Assembly: GCA_946536315.1 (NCBI GenBank) | Contig: CAMNEH010000005.1 | Coordinates: 1-52,002, forward strand | From: an uncultured Clostridia bacterium | Lineage (GTDB): Bacteria > Bacillota > Clostridia > Christensenellales > Aristaeellaceae | Length of the DNA: 52,002 nt | Direction of reading: 5' to 3' | Shown: positions 16,938 to 26,664 of the stretch, piece by piece | How the letters are laid out: each line of letters begins with the position of its first letter | Position numbering within the stretch: the stretch's first letter is position 1 | Translations under genes and position numbers: made by a program | The notes under the pieces: generated by a model | Told to the model about the DNA's origin: nothing | The model's database searches: none | What the model saw: the letters and a program-made list of their open reading frames with translations, nothing else

Positions 16938-17598
16938 GCGCGCGTCCTCCGACGGCCGCAGGGCATGGTGGAAGCATTACGGCGAAACGCTCAGGTATGC
17001 CACGCACGTCATTTTCCGCCCCTTCGACGGCTTCTGGGACCTGGTGCACGAGAAGCGCGGCTCTCTGGCGGCGGCGCACACCTTCCTGTTTCTGTTTTTG
17101 CTGACGTACGTGCTGCGGCTGATGTGTACCAACTTCCAGTTCATCAGCGCGCCGATCCAGTACATCAACATTTACGAGCGCGCCGCGTCGCTGCTGCTGC
17201 CCTTCCTGGTGCTGTGCCTGGCCAACTGGGCGCTGAGCACCCTGTTTGACGGCAAGGGCCGCTTTCAGGACATCTATATGGCCATGTGCTACGCGCTGGT
17301 GCCCTACATCCTGATCCAGCTGCCGCTGATCCTGCTCAGCCACGTCATTTCCTACGACGAGGCCTCGTATTACCAGGTGCTGCAGAGCGTATCCATCGTC
17401 TGGAGCCTCTTCCTCGCCTTCGTCGGACTGATGCAGGTGCACGACTACACGCCGGGCAAGACCATCATCTTCGTGTTCGCCACGGTGTTCGGCGCGCTGG
17501 TCATCCTGTTCCTGGTGCTCGTATTCTTCAGCCTCCTGAGCGACGCTTTCGGGTTCTTCGTGTCCCTGTACCGCGAAATCGTCTTCCGACTGTATTAA
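16912..17598 (+). CDS. Yip1-family-like integral membrane protein
   Basis: A 228-residue membrane protein with five predicted segments (near 55-73, 92-112, 125-145, 159-174 and 183-209). The soluble N-terminus and hydrophobic layout (FRPFDGFWDLVHEKRGS before the first segment) resemble bacterial proteins assigned to the Yip1 family. Its start lies inside the 3' end of the NHL gene with GAGGAGG upstream, so the two are translationally coupled; the NHL protein has a C-terminal anchor, and a complex of the two in the membrane is a reasonable inference. Function unknown. Confidence 0.75.
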   Translation: MSVLGFSAERASSDGRRAWWKHYGETLRYATHVIFRPFDGFWDLVHEKRGSLAAAHTFLFLFLLTYVLRLMCTNFQFISAPIQYINIYERAASLLLPFLVLCLANWALSTLFDGKGRFQDIYMAMCYALVPYILIQLPLILLSHVISYDEASYYQVLQSVSIVWSLFLAFVGLMQVHDYTPGKTIIFVFATVFGALVILFLVLVFFSLLSDAFGFFVSLYREIVFRLY

Positions 17599-17610
17599 GG
17601 GGGGATGAAG

Positions 17611-20205
17611 ATGAAAAAGAAAAACATCATCTGGCTGGTCATCCTCCTGCTGCTCATCGGCGGCATCGTGTACCTGGGCGTGCGCCTGTACACGCAGAAG
17701 GACGAGCAGACCACCGAATTGCCCGAAATCATCTACGGCACCGGCGAGACCGGCACCGTCACCATCGAAAACGACGCTTTGCGCCTGGACATGGACAAGG
17801 CCACCTCACAGTTCACGCTGGTGGAAAAGGCGACGGGCCGCGAATGGCGGTCCAACCCGGAAAACGCCGCGCAGGACGCCGTCGCCCGGAACAGCCAGGC
17901 CAACCTGTACGCCCTGCAGTCCACCCTGCTGCTGACCTACACCGACCGCGACAAGGGCACGGCGAATATTTCCTTCAACAATTACCAGCGCTCCATCATG
18001 AACGGCAACTTCGTCATCCGTGACGTCACTGACACCAGCCTGACCGTGGAATACGCCATCGGCGACATCAGCAAGGTGTACCTGATGCCCTACGCCATCA
18101 CCGAAGAGCGCTACCTGCACTTTACCGACCTCATGCGCACGCAGCTGGGCCTGAGCAAGTCCAAGATCAACAGCAAGATCGGCAACGTGTATAACATCTA
18201 CTCCCCGGACACGCTCGCCAAGAAAACCGCCGAAGAAAAGGAAGCCATCCTCGCTTTGTATCCGTCCTCGGCGGAGCAGGCCATCCGCGTGCTGGACACC
18301 AGCAAGAAGGCGGATTACGAGACGATTTCCCAGTACTTCGTCGACGTCGGCTACACCCAGGAGGATTACGACCTGGACCAGCAGCTCATCGCCGGCACTG
18401 CGGCGGTGGAAAAGCCGGTCTTCAACGTGACGATGCGCTACCGGCTGGACGGCGGCGACCTGGTCACCGAAATCCCCTACGAAGAGATCCGCTACCGCGC
18501 GAACTTCCCCATCACCACGATCACGCCGCTGCCGATGTTCGGCGCGGCCGGCACGCAGGACGAGGGCTTCATGCTGGTGCCGGAGGGCGGCGGCGGCCTG
18601 ATCCGGCTGAACAACGGCAAGATCAGCCAGAACGCCTATTACGCGAACATGTACGGCTGGGACTACGCCACCTACCGCAGCGAGGTCCGCAACGAGACCA
18701 AGAACACCTTCCCCGTGTTCGGCATGTCCCGCAACGGCGGCAGCTTCATCTGCATCCTCGAGGGCGGCGCCTCCTACGGCGGCGTACAGGCGGACATCAG
18801 CATGCGCTACAACAGCTACAACTGGGTCTGCGCCCGCTACACCGTCCTGCACGGCGACCAGTACAACGTATCCAACAAAACGGCCACGCTGGTCTACATG
18901 TTTGAAAAACAGCTGCCCAACGACACGCTCACCCAGCGCTACCGTTTCATCGACAGCGGCAGCTACACCGACATGGCCAACGCCTATGGCGACTATCTGA
19001 GGGAAGCGCACCCCACGCTGGCCACCGCGCAGGTCTCGCCGGACGCGCCAGTCAACGTGGAACTGCTCGGCGCGATCGACAAAAAGGTCGTCAAGCTGGG
19101 TATGCCGGTCAATTCGGTCGTGCCGGCCACCACCTTCTCCGACGCCGAGGGCATTCTGAACACCCTGACGCAGAGCGGCGTCAAAAACCTGAACCTGCGC
19201 TTCAGCGGGTGGATGAACGGCGGCGTCAGCCAGAAGGTGCTGTCGGGCGTCAGCGTGCTCAACGAGCTGGGCGGCGTCGGCGGCATGGACCGCCTGATCG
19301 CCGCGGCCAAGCAGAAGGACGTCCCGCTTTACTTTGACGGCATCAGTTGCTTCGCGTACCGCAGCGGCCTGTTCCAGGGCTTTGTGGAGCAGCGCGACGC
19401 GGCGCGCTATACCACGCGCGAGCGCGTCAGGATTTACCCCTATTCCGTCGTCACTTTCAAGTCCAACGACGCGGAGGACCCCTTCTACCTGGTGACGCCC
19501 GCCTACGCCAGCCGTTCCGCCGAGCGGCTGATCAAGACGCTCGCGGACCGCAAGGCTTACGGCGTCGCCTTCCGCGATATCGGCAATTTGCTGAGCGGCG
19601 ACTACAACGTGAACGACCTGGTCACCCGCGAGCAGGTCAAGCAGATGAACATCTACACCCTGCAGCAGGCCCATACCGCCGGCGAGGCGGTCATGATCAA
19701 GGAAGGCTATGATTACGCCATGCCCTATGCCGACCTGATCACCGACATGGACCTGAACGGCACGGAATACTCTATCATCGACGCGTCTGTCCCGTTCTAC
19801 CAGATCGCGCTGCACGGCGCGGTCAACTACACCGGCAAGCCGATCAACCTGGCCAACGACTGGCGCTCTGAGCTGCTGCGCTGCGCCGAGTTCGGCGCGG
19901 GCCTCAACTTCACCTTCATGAAGGAGGACGGCAAGCTGCTGCAGGATACGACCTATACCGGCTACTTCGGCGCATGCTTCGCCGACTGGGAAGCCCAGGC
20001 CATTCAGCTGATCACCGAATACCAGACGGCGACCGCCGGCCTGAACGCGCAGCGCATCACCGATCATCAGCTGATCACCGCCGACGTGCATGTGACCCGC
20101 TATGAGGACGGCCGCCAGGTATACGTCAACTACGGCACGGACGACTATCAGGCGGACGGGATCACCGTTCCGTCGCGCAGCTACGTAGTCAAAGGGGAGA
20201 ACTGA
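17611..20205 (+). CDS. Membrane-anchored DUF5696-type protein, glycoside-hydrolase-like
   Basis: An 864-residue protein with an N-terminal anchor (residues 6-24). I assign it to the DUF5696 group from its gene context and overall form. Residues about 50-430 are beta-rich, starting IENDALRLDMDKAT as in the N-terminal sandwich of several glycoside hydrolases; about 490-770 has the alternating pattern of a TIM barrel (NLNLRFSGW, PLYFDGISCFAY, GVAFRDIGN), and the end (VHVTRYEDGRQVYVNYG) looks like a C-terminal beta domain. A hydrolase acting on the transported glycan is inferred, not shown; catalytic acids cannot be named with confidence. The start at 17611 is used because a run of six G lies 6 nt upstream; ATG 17605 abuts that run. 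Confidence 0.75.
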   Translation: MKKKNIIWLVILLLLIGGIVYLGVRLYTQKDEQTTELPEIIYGTGETGTVTIENDALRLDMDKATSQFTLVEKATGREWRSNPENAAQDAVARNSQANLYALQSTLLLTYTDRDKGTANISFNNYQRSIMNGNFVIRDVTDTSLTVEYAIGDISKVYLMPYAITEERYLHFTDLMRTQLGLSKSKINSKIGNVYNIYSPDTLAKKTAEEKEAILALYPSSAEQAIRVLDTSKKADYETISQYFVDVGYTQEDYDLDQQLIAGTAAVEKPVFNVTMRYRLDGGDLVTEIPYEEIRYRANFPITTITPLPMFGAAGTQDEGFMLVPEGGGGLIRLNNGKISQNAYYANMYGWDYATYRSEVRNETKNTFPVFGMSRNGGSFICILEGGASYGGVQADISMRYNSYNWVCARYTVLHGDQYNVSNKTATLVYMFEKQLPNDTLTQRYRFIDSGSYTDMANAYGDYLREAHPTLATAQVSPDAPVNVELLGAIDKKVVKLGMPVNSVVPATTFSDAEGILNTLTQSGVKNLNLRFSGWMNGGVSQKVLSGVSVLNELGGVGGMDRLIAAAKQKDVPLYFDGISCFAYRSGLFQGFVEQRDAARYTTRERVRIYPYSVVTFKSNDAEDPFYLVTPAYASRSAERLIKTLADRKAYGVAFRDIGNLLSGDYNVNDLVTREQVKQMNIYTLQQAHTAGEAVMIKEGYDYAMPYADLITDMDLNGTEYSIIDASVPFYQIALHGAVNYTGKPINLANDWRSELLRCAEFGAGLNFTFMKEDGKLLQDTTYTGYFGACFADWEAQAIQLITEYQTATAGLNAQRITDHQLITADVHVTRYEDGRQVYVNYGTDDYQADGITVPSRSYVVKGEN

Positions 20206-20206
20206 C

Positions 20207-21190
20207 ATGAGCAAGAAAAACAAGAATTTCGACCGCAACCGCTGGGGCCTGCGCGAATCGGTGCTCACGTTCATTCCCGGAAGCTCCGTGTACGGCACGA
20301 TGCGGTCCCGCCAGGCCAGGCACGGCGTCCTGTTTATCCTTCCCTTCATTCTCGGCTTCCTGATTTTCATGGTGCGCCCGCTGGTCACCTCGCTGATGAT
20401 GAGCATGAGCAACGTGACGCTGATGCCGGGTGAAGGCTATAACATGGCGCCGGTCGGGTTCACCAACTACTCCAACGCCCTGGGTGTCGACCCCTACTTT
20501 AACCAGTACCTGGTCGAGGAAGTCGGGCGCATGGCTGTCAACGCGATCGCCACGCTGGTCATGTCCTTCGTCATCGCGGTCATCCTGAACCAGAACTTCC
20601 GGGGCCGCACGCTCGCGCGCGCGATCTTCTTCCTGCCGGTCATCCTCGCCTCCGGCGTGCTGCCCGGCATCGAAAGCCAGAACGAATTCTACGACATGAT
20701 GGCCGGCGTCGCCGAATCTGTCGGCAGCGCCTCCGGCGTCAACATCTCCGCCAGTTTGCGCAACCTGCTGTCCATATCCGGCATCGGCAGCGGCGTGTTT
20801 GACGTGCTGTTCGAGATGATCGACGCGATCTACGACATCGTCATGGCGAGCGGCATCCAGATCATCGTGTTCCTGAGCGGCCTGCAGGCCATCTCCCCCT
20901 CGCTGTACGAGGCGGCCGACGTGGAAGGCTGCTCCGCCTGGGAGGCCTTCTGGAAAATCACCTTCCCCATGGTCAGCCCGCTGCTGCTGGTGAACACCAT
21001 CTACACGATCATCGACTTCTTCATGAAGAACGACAACCGCGTGATGGAGCGCATCAACGAGGTCATGTATTCCAAGTTCGACTTCGGCGGCGCTTCCGCC
21101 ATGAGCTGGATCTATTTCGGGGTCGCCATTCTGTTTATCGCGATCAGCTCCTTCATTATCACCAAGGGGGTGCATTACTATGAAGACTAA
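20207..21190 (+). CDS. Sugar ABC transporter permease (LplB/MalF-like), pair 2
   Basis: A 327-residue CUT1 permease with six membrane segments and the EAA loop YEAADVEGCSAWEAFWKITFP. Between about residues 160 and 205 is a long extracytoplasmic insertion (ESQNEFYDMMAGVAESVG...), larger than in pair 1. GGGGAG precedes the ATG, one base after the stop of the DUF5696 gene. It overlaps the next permease by 11 nt. A second permease pair in one cluster with a single binding protein is unusual. Confidence 0.9.
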   Translation: MSKKNKNFDRNRWGLRESVLTFIPGSSVYGTMRSRQARHGVLFILPFILGFLIFMVRPLVTSLMMSMSNVTLMPGEGYNMAPVGFTNYSNALGVDPYFNQYLVEEVGRMAVNAIATLVMSFVIAVILNQNFRGRTLARAIFFLPVILASGVLPGIESQNEFYDMMAGVAESVGSASGVNISASLRNLLSISGIGSGVFDVLFEMIDAIYDIVMASGIQIIVFLSGLQAISPSLYEAADVEGCSAWEAFWKITFPMVSPLLLVNTIYTIIDFFMKNDNRVMERINEVMYSKFDFGGASAMSWIYFGVAILFIAISSFIITKGVHYYED

Positions 21191-22217
21191 GCAGAAAGCT
21201 GCGGCCCCCGCCGCCACGGCCAACGCCCCCGTGCTCAGGGGCCGCGACCGCAAGTACATCTTCAAAATGAAGGTGAAGAAGTACGCCATTTCCATCATCC
21301 GCGCGCTGCTCCTGTTCGGCCTGTGCTTCATGATCATCCAGCCCATGCTGATCCGACTGGCCACCAGCCTGATGGTGGAATCCGACCTGTACGATTCGAC
21401 CATCGTCCTGCTGCCGCGCAACGTCACGCTGGATAATTACCGCATCGTCGCCGAGCTCACCGACCTGAAAACCATCGGCGGCAGCTGGACGCTCCGCTCC
21501 CTCCTGAATACGCTGTGGACGTCGCTGCTGGTATCAGTCTGCCAGGTGCTCGCGTGCACGCTGGTCGGCTACGGCTTCGCCAGGTATGATTTCCCGCTCA
21601 AAAAGTTCTGGTTCGGCTGTGTCGTCCTGCTGATCATCGTGCCCCCGCAGACCATTCAGACAGCCCTGTACATGCAGTTCGCGGCGTTCGACGTGCTGGG
21701 CATCATCCGGGCGCTGTTCGGCCATCCCCTGAATTTACGAACATCCATCCTCCCCTATGTGCTGATGAGCCTGACCTGCATGGGCCTCAAGGACGGCCTG
21801 TATATCTACATGCTGCGGCAGTACTTCCGCGGGATCCCCAAGTCCCTGGAGGAGGCCGCCTACGTGGACGGCTGCAGCACCCTGCGCACCTTCGGCGAGA
21901 TCATGCTGCCGGACGCCGTGCCCACCATCGCCAGCTGCTTCCTGTTCTCCTTTGTATGGCAGTGGACCGACCTGTTCTACAGCCGCAACTTCCTGTCCGG
22001 ATACTCGATCTATTCCGTGCAGCTGTCCTCCATCGTGTCGCGTATGAGCCGCTATTTCAACGCCGGCTCCGACGTGGCGCAGGTGGTGCCCAACGCGCGT
22101 CAGCAGCAGCTGATCTTCGTCGGCGTGCTGATCTGCTGCATCCCGCTGATCATTCTCTACTGCTTCACGCAGCGCACCTTCGTGGAAAGCATCGCGATGA
22201 GCGGCTCCAAGGAATAA
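21180..22217 (+). CDS. Sugar ABC transporter permease (MalG/YtcP-like), pair 2
   Basis: A 345-residue CUT1 permease with six segments and the EAA loop LEEAAYVDGCSTLRTFGEIMLP. The N-terminus is a basic cytoplasmic stretch of about 35 residues before the first segment (ISIIRALLLFGLCFMIIQPML). It is the last gene of the cluster and is followed by a strong terminator. No ABC ATPase gene belongs to the cluster; the MsmX-type ATPases near 40 kb and 44 kb are candidates to energise it. Confidence 0.9.
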   Translation: MKTKQKAAAPAATANAPVLRGRDRKYIFKMKVKKYAISIIRALLLFGLCFMIIQPMLIRLATSLMVESDLYDSTIVLLPRNVTLDNYRIVAELTDLKTIGGSWTLRSLLNTLWTSLLVSVCQVLACTLVGYGFARYDFPLKKFWFGCVVLLIIVPPQTIQTALYMQFAAFDVLGIIRALFGHPLNLRTSILPYVLMSLTCMGLKDGLYIYMLRQYFRGIPKSLEEAAYVDGCSTLRTFGEIMLPDAVPTIASCFLFSFVWQWTDLFYSRNFLSGYSIYSVQLSSIVSRMSRYFNAGSDVAQVVPNARQQQLIFVGVLICCIPLIILYCFTQRTFVESIAMSGSKE

Positions 22218-22242
22218 TCCGGAACGTCCGGACCGCTGCATT

Positions 22243-22278
22243 CACCCCTGCGCACACCGGCGCAGGGGTGTTCCATTT
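22243..22278 (+). terminator. Terminator of the eight-gene transport cluster
   Basis: A 10-bp perfect stem (22243-22252 with 22261-22270) with an 8-nt loop, followed by TTCCATTTT, 26 nt after the last permease stop. Confidence 0.75.
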
Positions 22279-22336
22279 TCGCCGCACACGGCACCGACGC
22301 CAATGCAGGAAGTGCAGCCAAAAAACAGCGCGCACC

Positions 22337-22365
22337 TTGCATCACGCGCATCAGCGGCGTAAAAT
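22337..22365 (+). promoter_or_regulatory. Promoter of gdhA
   Basis: TTGCAT (22337-22342), 17-nt spacer, TAAAAT (22360-22365), about 40 nt before the ATG. Confidence 0.65.
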
Positions 22366-22401
22366 AGCGCTGTCAGCGATTCATCTTTCAAGGAGGAATG
22401 A

Positions 22402-23742
<1,341 letters not shown>

Positions 23743-23756
23743 TACGATCAGACGCG

Positions 23757-23805
23757 ACAGGGGCTGCGGCGGAAGGTTCCGCCGCAGCCCCTGTTTGATT
23801 GTTCT
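23757..23805 (+). terminator. Strong intrinsic terminator of gdhA
   Basis: A perfect 17-bp stem (23757-23773 with 23778-23794) with a 4-nt loop, followed by TTGATTGTT. It stands between the convergent gdhA and CapA genes; the minus strand lacks a T run after the stem, so it serves mainly gdhA. Confidence 0.88.
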
Positions 23806-23859
23806 GTACAACGGGTTGCGCACCGCGCGGTGAATATGAGCCTGCTCTGTCTACGACAG

Positions 23860-24969
23860 TCATTGCCATGGAACGAAGTCCTGCACCGCGCCCTGGCCGT
23901 CGACATAGGGATTCAGCTTCAGCCTGCCGCAGTCATTCTGGATGAGCTTCATGACCTTCTCGGCGTCCTCGCCGGACACCAGCACCGGCTGGTAATTGTT
24001 GGCCGGGGACGTGCCGCTGATATGGATGGGCCAGATGGTCAGCTGATGCCCCAGGTAGGTATCGCCGTCAAAATACAGGTCAAACTGCGCGACATAGCTC
24101 TGAATGACGCTCAGGGTCTCATCCACGCCGGTATTGCCGCCGAAGGTGAAATTGCCCAGGGAATACAGGCATGTGACGCCGTCCGCCACGTGGATGCCCT
24201 GGGGGACGTGGGGATGGTTGCCGATGACCAGGTGCGCGCCGAAGGATTTGCAGAGCTTTTCATATTTTTCCTGCATATCGGCGTGCTTTTTCTGGTATTC
24301 ACCGCCGCAGTGGATGGACGCGACGATGACCTGGCAGCCCTCCTCGCGGCAGGCCTCAAAGCAGGCCTGCGCCTGCGCCTGGTTCTTTTTGCGGTCCTGA
24401 GCGTTATAGCGCGGATACAGCCCGACAAAGCCGATTTTCAGGCCATCGACCTCGCGGATACAGTATTGGTTCAGGCCGAAGGTCGTGCCGCTGTACCCGA
24501 TGCCCTCCGCCTCGAGAGCGGCGACGGTCTGCTGCATGCCCTCGACGCCGTAATTTTCCGTGTGGTTGTTGGCCAGGTTGGCGACCTCCACGCTGCCCGC
24601 GGTCAGGATTTTCGCGTAATCCGTCGGTCCGCGGAACACCAGGCGGGATTTGGAGAATCCGCCCTTGATCTCATCGGCAAGCACATTTTCCAGATTGACG
24701 AAGGTGATATCGTCCCGGCTGAACATGTCGTACAGCCCCGCAAAGGGATAGGCGTAGCCGTAGGTATCGATATAGGTATCGTAGGAATAGGTGCCGGCGC
24801 CCTTTTTGCGGATGCTTTCGCTGGCGCCGATCAGCACGTCGCCGGTGCAGCTCAGCGTGACGACGCGGATGTTGTCGCCCGTCGGCACTGTGCTTTCCGC
24901 CCGCGCCAGCGGCGCGAGCGCCAGCAGCGCCGCGAGCCCCATGATCAGCCAATGACGCTTCATTCCCAT
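23860..24969 (-). CDS. CapA-family metallophosphatase-like protein, exported
   Basis: A 369-residue protein of the PGA_cap/CapA family, related to metallophosphoesterases, associated in other bacteria with poly-gamma-glutamate or other envelope polymers. A signal peptide (HWLIMGLAALLALAPLARA) is followed by GDVLIG (about 43), NLANNHTENYG and IGNHPHVPQGIH, the conserved metal-site-like motifs. It stands alone, without capB/capC, so capsule synthesis is unlikely. Two starts are possible: ATG 24969 and ATG 24963; the latter overlaps the MarR stop as ATGA. It is the last gene of a four-gene operon. Confidence 0.88.
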   Translation of the reverse strand: MGMKRHWLIMGLAALLALAPLARAESTVPTGDNIRVVTLSCTGDVLIGASESIRKKGAGTYSYDTYIDTYGYAYPFAGLYDMFSRDDITFVNLENVLADEIKGGFSKSRLVFRGPTDYAKILTAGSVEVANLANNHTENYGVEGMQQTVAALEAEGIGYSGTTFGLNQYCIREVDGLKIGFVGLYPRYNAQDRKKNQAQAQACFEACREEGCQVIVASIHCGGEYQKKHADMQEKYEKLCKSFGAHLVIGNHPHVPQGIHVADGVTCLYSLGNFTFGGNTGVDETLSVIQSYVAQFDLYFDGDTYLGHQLTIWPIHISGTSPANNYQPVLVSGEDAEKVMKLIQNDCGRLKLNPYVDGQGAVQDFVPWQ

Positions 24970-25463
24970 GTTTCCCCCTGTGATGACTGATTGTCCTGCA
25001 GCATGGCTTCAAGCTGCCCGATGCACTTGTTCAGGAAGGCATATACAGCCTGCATCTCGCTGTCCGTCACCGGCTCGTACACATTCTGCACGGTCTCAAA
25101 CATCCATTCGTCCATTTCATTGACCAGGCGGCTGCCTGCGGCCGTCAGCTTCAGGTCATAGCGGCGGTCGTCGTCCTGCGCGGCGGACTTGGTCACCAGC
25201 CCGTTCGCCTGCAGGCGGTTAACGCGGCGCGTCGCGGTGGAGGGGTTGATTTTCAGCCGCCGGCTGATATCCGCCATGTTCGCGGGCTCATCCCCATTCT
25301 CCATCACCAGGTACATCAGCAGGGCGTCGCCCATGCACAGCGGCTCGTGGAACCGCTCCCGCTCGCACACCCGGGTCAGCTGCCGCTCAGCCGCCACGCG
25401 GAACAGCTGATGGTACTTGTCGTTCAATTCATTCAGGCGCTTACAGCGCTCATCCATGCGCAT
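24960..25463 (-). CDS. MarR-family transcriptional regulator
   Basis: A 167-residue winged-helix protein. The DNA-binding core is about residues 60-115: ADISRRLKINPSTATRRVNRL (helix-turn-helix) followed by the wing DDDRRYDLKLTAAGSRL, the MarR signature. Dimerisation helices flank it. It is embedded in the operon of exported envelope proteins (CotH, phosphodiester glycosidase upstream; CapA downstream, overlapping), so it probably controls this operon in response to a small ligand or surface stress. An alternative start two codons in (25457) is possible. Confidence 0.92.
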   Translation of the reverse strand: MRMDERCKRLNELNDKYHQLFRVAAERQLTRVCERERFHEPLCMGDALLMYLVMENGDEPANMADISRRLKINPSTATRRVNRLQANGLVTKSAAQDDDRRYDLKLTAAGSRLVNEMDEWMFETVQNVYEPVTDSEMQAVYAFLNKCIGQLEAMLQDNQSSQGETWE

Positions 25464-25484
25464 ATCGATACCCCTTGTCCTGAC

Positions 25485-26663
25485 TTATTCCTCCGTGAAC
25501 GCGATCATGGACACCATGCCGCGGATCGCGCCGGCGCGGATATTCTTGGTTTTGTTGATCATTTCCCCGTCAAAGACGAGCATGACTGAGTTGCCGCCGT
25601 CCAGGTTGATGGCTTCCTGTACGCCCAGGCCGACGCAGCGGTTGGCCAGCCACTGCAGCGTGGCGCCGTCGCTGTCCGTCCGCCGGCCCAGCACCGTCAG
25701 GAACAGGTAATCGTTCGACGCGTACATGCCCATCGCCTGCCGCGGCTGGCGCGGATTGGACGTCTCGAACGGAATGCTTTGCGCCAGCTGCCCGTCCGTC
25801 ACCAGGATAGGGCCGAACGCCCAGGTATTCAGGACGCCCATGTCCAGATACTCCTGCGCGGTGTGCGCGTCCGAGGCGAAGGCGCGCAGGGTCCCGTCCG
25901 GCATCGCCGCCATGACGTCCAGGGTCGGAAACTTGCCCGTCGCGCGCGTCACGTCCGAATACACGCGGCCCTCGCGCACGACGATGCCCTCGATGTCCTT
26001 CGCGTCGCGCCGCCAGCCGAAAAAGTCATCGCTGAAGGCCAGGAGCACCCCGTGCTTTTTCACGATATCCAGCGGCTTGGCAAAGCGCCGCGCGCTCATC
26101 TGGTCGTCACTGAAGATGGTGCGCACCCGGTTGCCGCCGGACAGCCGCACGCGCGTCTCCAGCCAGATCAGGTTGTCGACGCGGTTGTCGAAGCGCCGGA
26201 TCTCGACGGAGAGCGTCGGGCCGGCATACACCCAGAGCCCGGCCTCCTCATTTTTGTACATGAACGGCGCCGCCGTCTTATCCAGCAGTGTGCCGTCTTC
26301 GGCGAGTGCGGGCAGCTCCGGGGTGACCGCCGGGCCGACAGACGCCGGCCCCGTCATCGGGACATAGGACTCGGGCCGGGCGTCTTCGGCGTACAGCCAT
26401 GCCTGTACCTCCGGCGTCGCGACGTCGCCGTCCTCGCCGTATTTGCTGATGAAGCGGCGCACCTTTTCCGCCGTGTTTTTCGTATAGCTGTCACCAAAGG
26501 AAGCCGTCGTAAAATATCCGAGCTCATACAGCCTTTTTTTCAGCCGCACCACGTCGTCCCCGCGGTCGCCGACGCCCAGGCTGCGGTATTCCGCGCGCGC
26601 GGGCACGCACAGACACAGGCACAGCATGACCGCGCTCAGGACGCGGATCACCAGCGCGCGCAT
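25485..26663 (-). CDS. Exported phosphodiester glycosidase (NAGPA-like) with peptidoglycan-binding-like N-terminus
   Basis: A 392-residue protein. After a signal peptide (VLSAVMLCLCLCVPARA) residues about 25-95 resemble a PG_binding_1 domain (LGVGDRGDDVVRLKKRLYELGY). Residues about 150-390 match the phosphodiester glycosidase / NAGPA family (formerly DUF2233), with the signature AINLDGGNS near 360. Family members remove sugar phosphodiesters, in bacteria probably from wall polymers. It begins one base after the CotH stop and ends 21 nt before the MarR gene. Confidence 0.88.
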   Translation of the reverse strand: MRALVIRVLSAVMLCLCLCVPARAEYRSLGVGDRGDDVVRLKKRLYELGYFTTASFGDSYTKNTAEKVRRFISKYGEDGDVATPEVQAWLYAEDARPESYVPMTGPASVGPAVTPELPALAEDGTLLDKTAAPFMYKNEEAGLWVYAGPTLSVEIRRFDNRVDNLIWLETRVRLSGGNRVRTIFSDDQMSARRFAKPLDIVKKHGVLLAFSDDFFGWRRDAKDIEGIVVREGRVYSDVTRATGKFPTLDVMAAMPDGTLRAFASDAHTAQEYLDMGVLNTWAFGPILVTDGQLAQSIPFETSNPRQPRQAMGMYASNDYLFLTVLGRRTDSDGATLQWLANRCVGLGVQEAINLDGGNSVMLVFDGEMINKTKNIRAGAIRGMVSMIAFTEE

Positions 26664-26664
26664 G

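Noticed and set aside
17806-20412. An 868-residue minus-strand open frame.
   Set aside because: Exact antisense of the DUF5696 gene, low-complexity Val/Asp/Ala/His composition, no ribosome site.
23860-24969. Poly-gamma-glutamate capsule locus.
   Set aside because: CapA is alone; no capB or capC genes are present.
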